Numbered from the stretch's first letter, positions 40,342-49,651 are shown. The stretch: 64,000 nt of DNA from Shewanella donghaensis (GCF_007567505.1 NZ_CP041783.1:3906001-3970000), one strand, 5' to 3'. The notes: a model not told the origin generated them from the letters alone. Program-made: numbers and translations.

Positions 40342-40386
40342 ATGAATGACGTTCATGCATTACTGCATGAAAAGTTATATCAGCGC

Positions 40387-41079
40387 TTATAGACCAAAGC
40401 TATATGAATAACCTAAAACGATTTTAGCATCGTCATCGTCTAAATCGGTATCAGAAGCCATGAATGAGATGGTTCCGAAGTCAGTATCTGTGCTCAAAGA
40501 GACGTTATATTCTGAGTAGCTATCAGTTCCAAACCAACTAGTGATGATATCGCCATCTGAATAACCATAGTGAATACCAAGTGAAAGCTTTTCGGTTAAC
40601 GGGAACGTTAAGTTAGCTTGAGCATACATCATGTCTTTTGAATCTAATGTTCCTGAAGCGATATCATCGCCTCCATTAACTGTGTGCGAGTAGGAAACGT
40701 CTAACCATTTCCATGCTAATCCCACAGACACTTCACCAAAATCAACGCTACCAGGCGAGTCTGGGTAAGCATAATATAAATAGTTAATGTCGTAGCTTAG
40801 ATCTTCAGTGATACTGCCACCATATCCTGCGTATAGATCAAGCTCATAGCTTGTACCGTCGCCAAAATCGACATTAGATGCCCAAGTACCAGCATAAAAA
40901 CCAGATTCATTCTCGTAATCTACGCCGCCCTGAACAGCGACACTATCCCCTGTTTGAGATACACCGCGCCATAGGTAGTTAGAGGTCGCACCAATATTAC
41001 CTGTTACTTCAGCAAAAGCTGTGGCGCTCATTAGTAAGCCGGTCGATAGCGCAATAGCTTGATATAGTGATTTTTTCAT
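40387..41079 (-). CDS. TorF family putative porin
   Basis: This 230-residue outer-membrane barrel has a signal peptide ending TAFA (about residue 23). The mature start EVTGNIGATSNYLWRGVSQT is the hallmark of the TorF / TIGR02001 family, and the chain ends in VLGYSYSFGL with a terminal-strand pattern. Members are often found with ammonium transporters and glnK, but no such gene is adjacent here. The start at 41079 has AAGGGA at proper spacing; upstream ATG codons do not. A sigma-54-like promoter lies about 90 bases upstream. Confidence 0.88.
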   Translation of the reverse strand: MKKSLYQAIALSTGLLMSATAFAEVTGNIGATSNYLWRGVSQTGDSVAVQGGVDYENESGFYAGTWASNVDFGDGTSYELDLYAGYGGSITEDLSYDINYLYYAYPDSPGSVDFGEVSVGLAWKWLDVSYSHTVNGGDDIASGTLDSKDMMYAQANLTFPLTEKLSLGIHYGYSDGDIITSWFGTDSYSEYNVSLSTDTDFGTISFMASDTDLDDDDAKIVLGYSYSFGL

Positions 41080-41168
41080 TTTCATTCCCTTAAAGTTTTT
41101 ATTTTCATTTAGTCTCAGCATAAAAGTCAGACCGCTGAGCTAAATGTTGATTTATCTGAAGGGGATAT

Positions 41169-41184
41169 TGCTAATGATGTGCCA
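41169..41184 (-). promoter_or_regulatory. sigma-54-like promoter of torF with NtrC-like sites upstream
   Basis: On the minus strand TGGCACATCATTAGCA has GG and GC 12 bases apart as in the -24/-12 consensus TGGCAC-N5-TTGCA (one mismatch in the -12 box). About 60-90 bases further upstream lie TGGTGCA (41245-41251) and TGCAC (41269-41273), half-site-like matches to NtrC enhancers (TGCACC-N5-GGTGCA). The distance to torF fits a leader of about 80 bases. Confidence 0.6.
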
Positions 41185-41343
41185 TGTTTATAAACCATTC
41201 TAAATCAGCATCTTATATAAACATGCGCTAATATGTGGCAACAATGGTGCATCTCAATGAGGCAGAGCTGCACTTTTTTTGTGCGTTTTAAGTGTGGAAT
41301 TTACTGAAATAGTTTTCTGTGTTTATAAAGGTCAAGGCATAAA

Positions 41344-41366
41344 AAAACCTCCAAGAAGGAGGTTTT
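41344..41366 (-). terminator. terminator of the HU gene
   Basis: A 9-bp stem AAAACCTCC / GGAGGTTTT with a 5-base loop and a T-run on the minus strand starts 17 bases after the HU stop. Confidence 0.9.
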
Positions 41367-41382
41367 ATCGTTAAAGCGGTTT

Positions 41383-41655
41383 TTAGTTAACGCTATCTTT
41401 TAACGTTTTACCAGCTTTGAACTTTGGTACAGTTGCTTCAGCAATTTGAATTTCTTTACCCGTTTGTGGGTTACGACCTGTACGTGCTGCGCGAACTGAT
41501 GTTTCGAAAGAACCAAAACCTACGATAGAAATCTTGTCACCATTTTTCATGGCTTCAGTAACAGTTTCTTCAAAAGACTTTAGTGCACGACCTGCTTCAG
41601 CTTTTGTTAACTCAGCATTTTCTGCGATTTTTGCAATTAATTCACTTTTGTTCAT
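41383..41655 (-). CDS. hup: HU family DNA-binding protein
   Basis: This 90-residue nucleoid protein has the usual HU length. [21 protein letters not shown] forms the dimer-forming helices, [21 protein letters not shown] the DNA-embracing arm with the conserved RxGRNPxTG, and [14 protein letters not shown] the end. It bends DNA and compacts the nucleoid. Whether it is the alpha or beta subunit cannot be settled from sequence alone. Confidence 0.95.
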   Translation of the reverse strand: MNKSELIAKIAENAELTKAEAGRALKSFEETVTEAMKNGDKISIVGFGSFETSVRAARTGRNPQTGKEIQIAEATVPKFKAGKTLKDSVN

Positions 41656-41865
41656 GTTGATATTCTCTGCTTTCCATAGATGTGTTTAATTAAAACTAGA
41701 TTAACATGCCATAAGCCATGGGGGTTTAAAAGCCTTTTATCTTATTAATGTGCAGCATTTTTGTAAAATGGTGCCTTTTGGGCTTTTTATTAGCACTTTG
41801 GATTGTTTTTACGCTGTTTTAATTGTCTTCAAGTGTTTATGTGACTGAAAATATAGTCAGACGAG

Positions 41866-42702
41866 TTATTCTTCGAGTAATTGATAGAGTAACTGTTTAA
41901 CAAGTTTTGGCTCGAATGGTTTATCACAAAGGGCATTGACACCTGCACTTGAGACATTACTTAAATGGGTATCATTGGCCTCTGAAGACACCATCAAAAT
42001 GGGAATATGTGACTGTTGGCTTTCGTTACGAATATATTGCGTTAGCGCCAGTCCATCGACACTGGGCATATTGTAGTCAGTAATGACTAAATCAAACATC
42101 TGTTGCTGCATCAATTCAATTGCTTCTGCACCGTCAGTGGCTTCAACAATAATTCTTATACCTAGATTGGTTATTGTGCGTTTAATAACGTTACGCGCCA
42201 TACGGCTATCATCAACCACCAATGTGCGAATGTCTTGCACGTCAAAATGGCTTAAATCCAACTCGTCATTACTGATTAAATCAATGGTTGAGTTTAATGC
42301 TGTGGCTAAATGATCCGCTGCAAAAGGTTTTGGCAAAATTGCCACGACCCCAGATTGCCTGAATATTTCTAATTGTTCGCGGCGACATTCACTGGATACC
42401 AGCATAAATTGGATATCTTTATAGTGGGTATCTTGTTTTATAAAACTGAGAAGTTCAGTCGCTTCACCATCATCAAAATGCAGTGCGCTGACAATCAAAT
42501 CGGGAGTATGCCGAGCAATGATTTCTTTAGCTTGGGCTATATTGGCGGCTGTTTGAATACTGCTTACGCCTTCTTGTTGCAGGCGAGACATAATAATTTT
42601 GCGTTGAACATCAGAAGGTTCAAGTAGCAAAATAGATAATTCGCTTGGAGATAATTGGCTCATGGCATACTTCTTATTATTAGTGTTTGAGTCATTGGAC
42701 AT
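41866..42702 (-). CDS. response regulator with two receiver domains, first degenerate
   Basis: The 278-residue protein consists of two tandem CheY-like receivers and no output domain. The second (about 158-276) is canonical: DD at 164-165, phosphoacceptor D209 (VITDYNMP), VSSE and the Lys in CDKPF. In the first (about 21-140) the acidic pair is EP (28-29) and the phosphoacceptor position is Ala73 (DLIVSALHF), while the Lys in LPKPF remains. The first is thus a pseudo-receiver. It probably acts by protein-protein contact, for example in chemotaxis or c-di-GMP signalling. No kinase is nearby. Confidence 0.88.
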   Translation of the reverse strand: MSNDSNTNNKKYAMSQLSPSELSILLLEPSDVQRKIIMSRLQQEGVSSIQTAANIAQAKEIIARHTPDLIVSALHFDDGEATELLSFIKQDTHYKDIQFMLVSSECRREQLEIFRQSGVVAILPKPFAADHLATALNSTIDLISNDELDLSHFDVQDIRTLVVDDSRMARNVIKRTITNLGIRIIVEATDGAEAIELMQQQMFDLVITDYNMPSVDGLALTQYIRNESQQSHIPILMVSSEANDTHLSNVSSAGVNALCDKPFEPKLVKQLLYQLLEE

Positions 42703-42748
42703 ATTTTACCTTAAGCGAAGGTCTGAATATAGCGAGCTGTTAGCTTAG

Positions 42749-43135
42749 TTAACTATTCTGTTTCAAATAATCTGCAGTTTTTTTACAAAATGCGACCCAA
42801 TACTGAAAACTAAGGACCATCAATATACAGATAGCAATCGCAGGAATAGGAATCGTCATTCCGTTGTATTCCACTTTTACATCTTCAGGTGTTAATTGAT
42901 AAGCAATAACTGCAGTTGTCGATAATGCTAATGCCGCTAAAGTTTGTATTGCCAAGTAGACTTTTAGTGCAATGCTTGCCCATTGAGTTCGTTTAACCAA
43001 ACCAAATAGTACTGGGATGACGCCAATAGTGAATAGGTCAATACTTTGGATGCTATATGAGCGCCAAAGCGCGAGTATTAAAAGTAGTACATAAAAAATA
43101 ATTAGTAGGGTCAATCTCAGTGGCGGTTTATTCAT
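42749..43135 (-). CDS. small integral membrane protein, unknown
   Basis: The 128-residue protein has four hydrophobic segments (about 7-24, 32-46, 57-82 and 96-115) and basic loops, so it is an inner-membrane protein. No family motif is recognised. It lies 46 bases upstream of the double-receiver gene on the same strand and may be cotranscribed with it. Confidence 0.6.
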   Translation of the reverse strand: MNKPPLRLTLLIIFYVLLLILALWRSYSIQSIDLFTIGVIPVLFGLVKRTQWASIALKVYLAIQTLAALALSTTAVIAYQLTPEDVKVEYNGMTIPIPAIAICILMVLSFQYWVAFCKKTADYLKQNS

Positions 43136-43240
43136 AGTTTTACTGTCATTAATGAGGCTGTGTTAATCGTGATGTGGTGTAGAATAACGTGAGTTGAGAG
43201 AGTTTGTGAAAACGTTTTTATAAGAATTTAGGATAAGTGA

Positions 43241-43750
43241 ATGACTGAGGCGGAATTTTGGTCTTTAGTGACCCGCAGCCACGCTGAGCAATCAGAACAA
43301 GAGTGCAATGATCAATTAGTTGAAAAGTTGTCGGCATTAGATGATGTTGCATTAGCGGCTTTTGATAAAATGTTTGGCCAACAAATGCGCCGGAGCTACC
43401 AATGGGATATCTGGGGAGCGGCATACATCATTACTGGATGTGATTCTGACTATGGTTTTGTTGAGTTTCGCAGCTTCATTCTGTCGTTAGGTGAACAATG
43501 GTATAACAATATCATCAATAATCCAGATTGCTTGGGTGAGCTTGATAAATGGCCAACGAAAGATGATTATGCTTATCCATTCATCGAAGATTATGATTTG
43601 ATCGCCGGTAAGATCTATGAAGATCGCAATGGTGATGAGTTACCGTTTGTACCTTCTGGACAGGATACGCCAAAAGGGAAAAAGTTCAGTACGAAGAAAA
43701 AAGACTTACGGAAAAACTACCCTAAATTGAGCCAACGTTTTCCATTCTAG
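43241..43750 (+). CDS. DUF4240 domain-containing protein
   Basis: The 169-residue cytoplasmic protein matches DUF4240. It begins MTEAEFWSLVTRSH, typical of the family, then has WDIWGAAYIITGCDSDYGF and FRSFILSLGEQWY. The C-terminus is basic (KGKKFSTKKKDLRKNYPK). The biochemical function is unknown; related proteins occur in polymorphic-toxin immunity contexts, but no toxin gene lies here. GGATAAG precedes the ATG. Confidence 0.8.
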   Translation: MTEAEFWSLVTRSHAEQSEQECNDQLVEKLSALDDVALAAFDKMFGQQMRRSYQWDIWGAAYIITGCDSDYGFVEFRSFILSLGEQWYNNIINNPDCLGELDKWPTKDDYAYPFIEDYDLIAGKIYEDRNGDELPFVPSGQDTPKGKKFSTKKKDLRKNYPKLSQRFPF

Positions 43751-43790
43751 GTTAGCACTTAAATTAGTACTTAAATTATTGCGCAATAAT

Positions 43791-43821
43791 AAAAAATGCA
43801 GCCCATGTGGCTGCATTTTTT
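43791..43821. terminator. bidirectional terminator
   Basis: The stem AAAAAATGCAGCC / GGCTGCATTTTTT lies between the convergent DUF4240 gene and the minus-strand gene at 43843, with A/T tracts on both sides. Confidence 0.95.
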
Positions 43822-43842
43822 ATATCAAAGTGGTGTTGGCGG

Positions 43843-44154
43843 TTAGCCATCACACACTTCTGATTGAGTGTCGAAGTCCAAACCGTATTTAGCACAGGTT
43901 TGCTTCATAAAATTTTGTTCTGCGGTTTGCATTTGCTGATCAAAATCTTGGCTTAATTCAGCGGAAAAATCTTGCTCGGCAGCCTGCATATGTTCACTCA
44001 TTAATTGTTTGTGTTCTTTAATCGCTTGCTCGCCTTGGGCATCAATATCAAACTGATGAGCAAAACTGCTTGATGAAGCTAGCATAGCAACACAAAATGT
44101 AGCGGCTAGAGAAAGTTTCTTAGTCATAGTCGTTTTAGTTGTGATGTTATTCAT
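43843..44154 (-). CDS. small periplasmic protein, unknown
   Basis: The 103-residue protein has a signal peptide (KLSLAATFCVAMLASSSSFA, cleavage near residue 32). The rest is a Gln/Glu-rich helix (EQAIKEHKQLMSEHMQAAEQDF) with two cysteines near the end that may pair. No family is recognised. GGAG stands 8 bases before the ATG, which supports the call. Confidence 0.65.
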   Translation of the reverse strand: MNNITTKTTMTKKLSLAATFCVAMLASSSSFAHQFDIDAQGEQAIKEHKQLMSEHMQAAEQDFSAELSQDFDQQMQTAEQNFMKQTCAKYGLDFDTQSEVCDG

Positions 44155-44525
44155 AGTATTACTCCAGTATTGATTCGTTAAGTCGTTTTGCGCTTAATCC
44201 TTCAGCGATAATAGCTTCCTGTAATATTTAATCTTGCTTACAAATTGCAATGCATGTTGGTAAGTGAGTTATATAATGGTGTGTTGCTTTGTTGGGATGT
44301 ATATTACCGAACCTTGCCTGAACGATAACTGAACAGTTTCGGTTTGTTTTTTGAACGGAAAGGTTTATATCTTTTCTTAAGTCGGGCTCTTTTCTTACAG
44401 CAAGACTATTCAGATTACGTTAAGCTTATATACAGGTTAGATTTTATATCCTAAGTGATGAAATAAGATAATAAATATAAACGTGGGTATTAACATCTGT
44501 ATTCGCATAGCCAGGAGACAATATA
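44155..44525. other. divergent intergenic region
   Basis: The region lies between two divergently transcribed genes (small periplasmic protein and DUF3016) and should hold both promoters. It contains an imperfect inverted pair near 44310 and 44338 (CCGAAC / GTTTCGG). No coding sequence was found. Confidence 0.35.
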
Positions 44526-45056
44526 ATGAAGGTTAAACATCTACTGCTCGCAGGCGCATTAATGTGTAATGTCGCAATTGCTGAAGAAGAAACAACACCA
44601 AACCCAGTAACTGAAGAAGGTGTTGTAAAAGTTGAATGGCAAGAACCGAAAAGCTATCGAGATTTAAAAACTGCGACAGAAGTTAAGTCGCGTTTTCAAC
44701 AACGATTTTTCGATACGATTACAGAAAATGTAAACAAAGAAGCTGAAAAAATCCTTAAGCATGGTCAAAAGCTTGAAATGATTGTTACCGATGTTGATTT
44801 GGCTGGTGATTTAAGACCGACATTTGGCGCAACATCGGCAAGTGAATTACGTATTGTGAAAGATTTATACCCACCTAGAATGACTTTCTCTTATAGCATT
44901 ACAGAGGGTGATAAAGTGATTATGGCTGGTAATGAAAAGCTCATGGACATGAACTTTATGTACGGGGTTAATTCGACACGTAACCAAAGACCTTTTGAGT
45001 ACGAAACGGCAATGCTTAAGTCTTGGTTAAAGAAAACGGTAGCACCTAAACTGTAA
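44526..45056 (+). CDS. DUF3016 domain-containing protein
   Basis: The 176-residue secreted protein has a short signal peptide (ending VAIAEE, about residue 19). The body matches DUF3016: VKVEWQEPKSYRDLKTA, LEMIVTDVDLAGDLRPT and PPRMTFSYSITEGDKV. The family is periplasmic and of unknown function. AGGAG precedes the ATG by 7 bases, and a strong terminator follows. Confidence 0.85.
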   Translation: MKVKHLLLAGALMCNVAIAEEETTPNPVTEEGVVKVEWQEPKSYRDLKTATEVKSRFQQRFFDTITENVNKEAEKILKHGQKLEMIVTDVDLAGDLRPTFGATSASELRIVKDLYPPRMTFSYSITEGDKVIMAGNEKLMDMNFMYGVNSTRNQRPFEYETAMLKSWLKKTVAPKL

Positions 45057-45091
45057 AGTTTATGTCATTAGTGACTCAGGTTTGAATAAAT

Positions 45092-45116
45092 AAACGGCTT
45101 ATTAAAGCCGTTTTTT
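45092..45116 (+). terminator. terminator of the DUF3016 gene
   Basis: Stem AAACGGCTT / AAGCCGTTT with a 4-base loop and T-run, 35 bases after the stop. Confidence 0.93.
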
Positions 45117-45199
45117 ATTGACCGTTTGTTACATAAAAATAGCCGTTCAAAGGTTTGTCTGCGCTACTAACGGTAATACATGCAACAGCGTTTTATTTC

Positions 45200-45511
45200 T
45201 TACTTAGTGTTTTGCTTGAATAAATGCAGTGTTTGAAGTAATGCCCCTAGCTTCTTAACATAAGACTCTAATGTCTCAGGTGGGATATGTCTTAGTTCTT
45301 GAATTTCATCTAGCTCATCAGCTAATTCTTGCACATAAGGTAAAAAACGATTGCTCTTTTGGCTAAAACCTTGTTCTTCTGTAAAAATTGCCACAAACTT
45401 ACCGTGACCAACTTGACGTAATTCGTCGAGTCTTTTATCTGCATCAATGGCTTGGCGGTATCCTGTTTGGAGACTTTCTTTTACTTGCTGGATAACTTTG
45501 GTATACGGCAT
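45200..45511 (-). CDS. conserved hypothetical helical protein
   Basis: The 103-residue protein starts MPYTKVIQQVKESLQTGY and consists almost wholly of amphipathic helix with a central GHGKFVAIFTEE turn. No family motif is recognised and there is no signal peptide. The start at 45511 has GAGG 7 bases upstream; the in-frame ATG at 45535 has none. It is divergent from the TraB/GumN gene, with only 50 bases between starts. Confidence 0.6.
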   Translation of the reverse strand: MPYTKVIQQVKESLQTGYRQAIDADKRLDELRQVGHGKFVAIFTEEQGFSQKSNRFLPYVQELADELDEIQELRHIPPETLESYVKKLGALLQTLHLFKQNTK

Positions 45512-45561
45512 GATAGCCTCATTAAACATCTTCAAATTTAGCTAAATTATAAGGGTCTGCT

Positions 45562-46473
45562 ATGGGACTAACAAGTCAATTGGGTTTTAAATTATCGTTT
45601 GCAGCAAGAAAGCACTTTAGTGCTCGAATGGGTTTATTCATTGCCGGTGCTTTTTTCTGTACATCGATTGCTGCAGCTGAAACAGATACACCACCTTTTT
45701 ACAAAATAACCTACCAAGGCAAACAGGCTTTTTTATTAGGTTCTATTCATGTGGGTAAAGCTGATTTTTATCCGATGGCACCGGTTATTGAGCAAGCATA
45801 TGCTCAAGCTGATGCTCTAGTTATTGAGGCAGATGTCACCAAGGCCAATACTCAACAATTATTAAGCCAGTACGGCTTGGCAACGCAAGAGACCAAAGTC
45901 GATTTAGCGCAGGTTTCCCCCGATTTTTGTCAGCAATCTATGACGGTTTGTCAGGGATTATCGCCATTAGCGCCATGGCTTCAAGCTGCTCAAGTCACAT
46001 TGGTTCGATATAACCAACTTGGTTTAAATGCTGAAGAAGGGGTAGATGTCACCTTGGTGGCCAAAAATAAAAGTCGACCCTTATTAGAACTTGAGAGTGT
46101 AAAGTTTCAATTTGAGCTTATCTCATCATTTTCTACCCAAACACAACTGCAAATGCTCGATGAAGCGATAACATCATCAGATGCAGACATGCTAGAAATG
46201 GTTGCAGCATGGCGAATAGGTGATAAACAGGTACTGGCAAACATTATGGAAGACCAAAGTGATGAGCTAGCCAAAGAGTTAGTTGAAAAACTCTTATGGC
46301 AACGGAATCATCAAATGAGTCAGCGAACCATGGAGTTCTTTAAAGAAAATCAGTATCAGCAAATGTTTATTGTGGTAGGTGCAGGTCATTTGGTTGGCAG
46401 CCAATCAATGCCGATTATATTCAAAAGCTTGGGTGCTGAAGTGATTGATTGCTGGCAAGACCAGTGTTTGTAG
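45562..46473 (+). CDS. TraB/GumN family protein
   Basis: The 303-residue protein has an N-terminal signal segment (MGLFIAGAFFCTSIAAAE, residues 23-40) and the two family motifs, LLGSIHVGKADFYP (about 58) and the later VVGAGHLVGSQS (about 274). These hold conserved Gly/His residues of a predicted Tiki/TraB-type metal-dependent hydrolase. It is probably periplasmic or lipid-anchored. The substrate is unknown. Confidence 0.85.
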   Translation: MGLTSQLGFKLSFAARKHFSARMGLFIAGAFFCTSIAAAETDTPPFYKITYQGKQAFLLGSIHVGKADFYPMAPVIEQAYAQADALVIEADVTKANTQQLLSQYGLATQETKVDLAQVSPDFCQQSMTVCQGLSPLAPWLQAAQVTLVRYNQLGLNAEEGVDVTLVAKNKSRPLLELESVKFQFELISSFSTQTQLQMLDEAITSSDADMLEMVAAWRIGDKQVLANIMEDQSDELAKELVEKLLWQRNHQMSQRTMEFFKENQYQQMFIVVGAGHLVGSQSMPIIFKSLGAEVIDCWQDQCL

Positions 46474-46600
46474 CGTGTTGTTTAATGAGTTTGGGGCTGT
46501 GCCGGATATTTTGGCTGTAGTATAATGAGGTTATTAAACATTTGTGACCTAGTAAATTCTGTTTTATTACTATTTTCACCGTATCAAAAAGGTAAGCCAC

Positions 46601-47470
46601 TTGAGTAACGATTACTCTATAGCATTAACATCAATGCCGTCGTTGATATCTTTATATAGCAAAATTTTATTGACTCGCAAGCCTGGTTGGGATCAACAGC
46701 CATTGCCTAAGATCCATGTGCAAGCTGACGGTATTTCTATATCAGATAACAAAATTCGTCAGTATGCGGATGTGTGCAAGTTTGATTATGATGGCAAAGT
46801 GTTACCGCCAACTTATTTATATACACTTGTGTTTAGATTGCATGCGACAATTTTTACCCATAAAGGGATTACTTTTCCTTTGTTGGGTATGATTCATTTG
46901 AAAAACAGCATTAGTTTGCACAGAGCTATCAATGCTGATGAAGTGTTCAATGTTGAGTGTAATCTGATATCTAGTCAAACCACCGATACAGGGCTTGAAT
47001 TTGAGCTTGAATCTAAAGTCTATGTGGGTGAAGAACTGGTTTGGGAAGCACTCTCGACTTACCTATATCGAATCGAATCGAAGGGAAGAAGAGCTAGACC
47101 ACCACGTGCATCAGATATGGTTTGGGAAAATGTTAATACCTGGTCATTACCTGAAGATTTAGGTCGTCAGTATGCCAAAGCATCTGGTGATTATAACCTT
47201 ATTCATTTACACCCCATTGTCTCGAAACGGTTTGGGTTTGATCGTGTGCTAGCACATGGTATGTGGTCAAAAGCGCGATGCTTGTCTGGCTTAATGCAGT
47301 TTATTGGTGATAGACCCTTTAAGCTTGATGTCGAGTTTAAATTGCCCGTATTTATGCCATCAGAGGTGACTTTTGCTTTTGAAAGTATGGAAAATGGTAA
47401 ACGATTCGAAATGCGAGATATTAAAGGTCGCCGCCCTCATCTGTTAGGCACCATGTCTTACTTAGATTAA
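46601..47470 (+). CDS. MaoC-like acyl dehydratase family protein
   Basis: The 289-residue protein has a C-terminal MaoC/hydratase-2 domain with YAKASGDYNLIHLHP (about residue 192), where the Asp and His are the catalytic pair, followed by RVLAHGMWSKA. The N-terminal half is a degenerate hot-dog fold, as in two-domain eukaryotic and bacterial MaoC proteins. It would hydrate an enoyl thioester or serve lipid synthesis. The start is a TTG preceded by AAGGTAA; no better ATG lies nearby. Confidence 0.8.
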   Translation: MSNDYSIALTSMPSLISLYSKILLTRKPGWDQQPLPKIHVQADGISISDNKIRQYADVCKFDYDGKVLPPTYLYTLVFRLHATIFTHKGITFPLLGMIHLKNSISLHRAINADEVFNVECNLISSQTTDTGLEFELESKVYVGEELVWEALSTYLYRIESKGRRARPPRASDMVWENVNTWSLPEDLGRQYAKASGDYNLIHLHPIVSKRFGFDRVLAHGMWSKARCLSGLMQFIGDRPFKLDVEFKLPVFMPSEVTFAFESMENGKRFEMRDIKGRRPHLLGTMSYLD

Positions 47471-47525
47471 GTATGGCCAGGGAATTAATGCATATTAATA
47501 AAGGTGTAATTAGTTCACGCGTAAT

Positions 47526-47561
47526 AAAAAAGCCCGAATCATTAATTGATTCGGGCTTTTT
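47526..47561. terminator. bidirectional terminator
   Basis: A 15-bp perfect stem (AAAAAGCCCGAATCA / TGATTCGGGCTTTTT) with a 5-base loop separates the convergent MaoC-like and mscS-like genes. Confidence 0.95.
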
Positions 47562-47603
47562 GATGCATGAATTGACTGTTATAAATGTCCTTTCATTAAA
47601 GGC

Positions 47604-49229
47604 TTAATCTTGTGCCTTTTCATGATAAATATGCACATCGCGTTGCGGGAATGGAATGCTGACACCTTGTGCATCAAATTGCATTTTCACTTCACGGGTG
47701 ATGTCCCAGTAAACTTCCCAGTAATCAACTGGGTTTGCCCAAGGGCGTACTACAAAATCAACGGATGATTCACCTAGGGTATGCAATCTAATCGTAGGTT
47801 CTGGAGTTTTCTTCACTTTTGGATGCGCTAGTACGATGTCAGTTAAGATTTTTTCCGCTTTAGGGATATCATCGCCGTAGCCAATGCCAAATGTCATATC
47901 AACGCGTCGCTCATTCTCCACGGTAATATTATTAATGGTATCGCCCCAAATTTTGTTGTTTGGAATAATAAGTCGCTGGTTATCAAGGGTTTTAACTGTG
48001 GTTGATACTAAGCTCATATGGCTTACACGACCGGTTACCCCTGCTGCGTTAATCAAGTCACCCACATCATAAGGACGGTAGATCAGAATCATCATGCCTG
48101 ATGCAAAGTTAGATAAGGTATCTTGCAATGCAAAACCGATAATCACACCGGCAATACCGAAACCAGCAAGTAAGGGAGCGAGTTCAAAGCCAAGTTGAGA
48201 TAGTGCAATCAATAAGCCTAAAGCGAAAACGACATTACCTGAAATCGAGGTAAAGAAATCTTGTAGCAGTACGCTAAATTTAAGCTTTGAAGAGTTGACT
48301 GCTTTACGGACGACTTTTCTTACTATTTTCGCAACCAAACTGGTTAAGAATAGAATGACCAAAAAGATGACAATTTTGAATGTTAATCCAGTGCCATTTT
48401 CTAGGGCTTGATTCTTCGCTATTGTCATCCACTCTTGTGCCAAACTTGATGCCACATCAAAGTTTAAAACATCTTGAGTAATATCGCCTGATACACTAAA
48501 TAGGGTTTGTTTAATTTGGGCAGTGTCTTGCCCTAGATTTTCGAGTATGTCAGCGGCGATACTTAAGCTGCTGCTATGTTGAGCTAGTCTATTTTTTAAG
48601 TCTGCAACTTGGTTTTTTTGCTCGGCGGTAATATCTGCGCCAGCATTGGAGGCTTCATCAACAGCATGCAATAATTGATTTTGAGTATAGTTGGTTAAAC
48701 TCTCTAGATAATCCGCTCTTATGGTCAGTTCATCTGTCAATGCAGCTTTAGCTGCCTCTACATTGATGTTTAACGTTGTTCCCCAATTAATGGTTTCTAA
48801 CTCAGCTTGAAGGTAATGATCTCTATCTTCTTCACGCTTAATGATAGCTTGCATGCTTGCAGTGTCATTATCGCCACCTAATGTAAGCTTTAACGCCGTA
48901 ATATCAGCATCTAAATATTTACCGACAGTATCAAGGAAGGCCAGTTGTTGTTCGACTTTTGGCGTTAGGTAGACTAAATCAGGGTCAGGTTGACTAATTA
49001 ATATATCTAATTGTTCACGTAGTTGGTTGGTTTTATTGCGTATACGGAACTCACTAATATTTTTTAGCTCGCCTTTAGCACTTTGTAAATAATTAATATC
49101 AGCATCGATAACTTTTTGTAACTTATCAATTTTATTGATGGTATTTGTATTTGTTTCAACAGCAAAACTGGATTCAGAAAAGCTCATAAGGCTTAACAAA
49201 CAGCATAAAACAATCAAAATTCTGGGCAT
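47604..49229 (-). CDS. MscS family mechanosensitive channel
   Basis: The 541-residue protein has a signal peptide (ILIVLCCLLSLMSFSESSFA) and a long periplasmic helical domain (about 22-260). Three TM segments follow, the last being the pore helix GFGIAGVIIGFALQDTLSNFASG (about 355), then a cytoplasmic MscS beta/vestibule domain (DVGDLINAAGVTGRV, NQRLIIPNNKIWG). It resembles larger MscS relatives such as YbdG or YnaI rather than MscS itself. It should open under membrane tension to release solutes. The start at 49229 follows AGGA by 8 bases; an open frame continues to 49265. Confidence 0.9.
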   Translation of the reverse strand: MPRILIVLCCLLSLMSFSESSFAVETNTNTINKIDKLQKVIDADINYLQSAKGELKNISEFRIRNKTNQLREQLDILISQPDPDLVYLTPKVEQQLAFLDTVGKYLDADITALKLTLGGDNDTASMQAIIKREEDRDHYLQAELETINWGTTLNINVEAAKAALTDELTIRADYLESLTNYTQNQLLHAVDEASNAGADITAEQKNQVADLKNRLAQHSSSLSIAADILENLGQDTAQIKQTLFSVSGDITQDVLNFDVASSLAQEWMTIAKNQALENGTGLTFKIVIFLVILFLTSLVAKIVRKVVRKAVNSSKLKFSVLLQDFFTSISGNVVFALGLLIALSQLGFELAPLLAGFGIAGVIIGFALQDTLSNFASGMMILIYRPYDVGDLINAAGVTGRVSHMSLVSTTVKTLDNQRLIIPNNKIWGDTINNITVENERRVDMTFGIGYGDDIPKAEKILTDIVLAHPKVKKTPEPTIRLHTLGESSVDFVVRPWANPVDYWEVYWDITREVKMQFDAQGVSIPFPQRDVHIYHEKAQD

Positions 49230-49333
49230 GATAAACGTCCTGTAAAAATGTAGATTGTTTATCATAAGTTATTGAAGGAAGTTTGACGATAATTTGCTAA
49301 ACTTACGCACTTTTTATTTTCAGGTAGTTCATC

Positions 49334-49651
49334 ATGGCATTGCTATGCGCTCATTGTCACAAGCAAATATCAGTTAGTAAAATAACGGGTACAAGAGGGA
49401 AAGGTTTTTCTTCGCATATTCAGTGTTATCACTGTCAAGCATGGCTTGGACGACATGGTTATTTAACCGCGTTGAAAATTTTTGGCTTTTACACTGCGGT
49501 AGGAGCGGGCGTGACTGGGTATTTTGTTGATGGTTTGGCTAATATCATTACCCCCATAATCATGCTTTCGTTGATTCTTACGGGGGTAACGCATTTGATG
49601 GATCATCTACTGGTTATTGAAGCGCCTGCAGACGATTCAACAACAAATTAA
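49334..49651 (+). CDS. zinc-ribbon-like small membrane protein
   Basis: The 105-residue protein starts with a ribbon-like pair of CxxC motifs (CAHCHKQ at 5-11, CYHCQAW at 31-37) and then two hydrophobic segments (about 48-65 and 70-90). No named family is recognised; short zinc-ribbon plus TM proteins are common in this order. Its stop shares the palindrome TTAA with the stop of the minus-strand small gene that follows. Confidence 0.6.
   Translation: MALLCAHCHKQISVSKITGTRGKGFSSHIQCYHCQAWLGRHGYLTALKIFGFYTAVGAGVTGYFVDGLANIITPIIMLSLILTGVTHLMDHLLVIEAPADDSTTN

Noticed and set aside
43241..43750. DUF4240 gene as an immunity protein of a polymorphic toxin
   Set aside because: No toxin or secretion-effector gene lies next to it; neighbours are unrelated.
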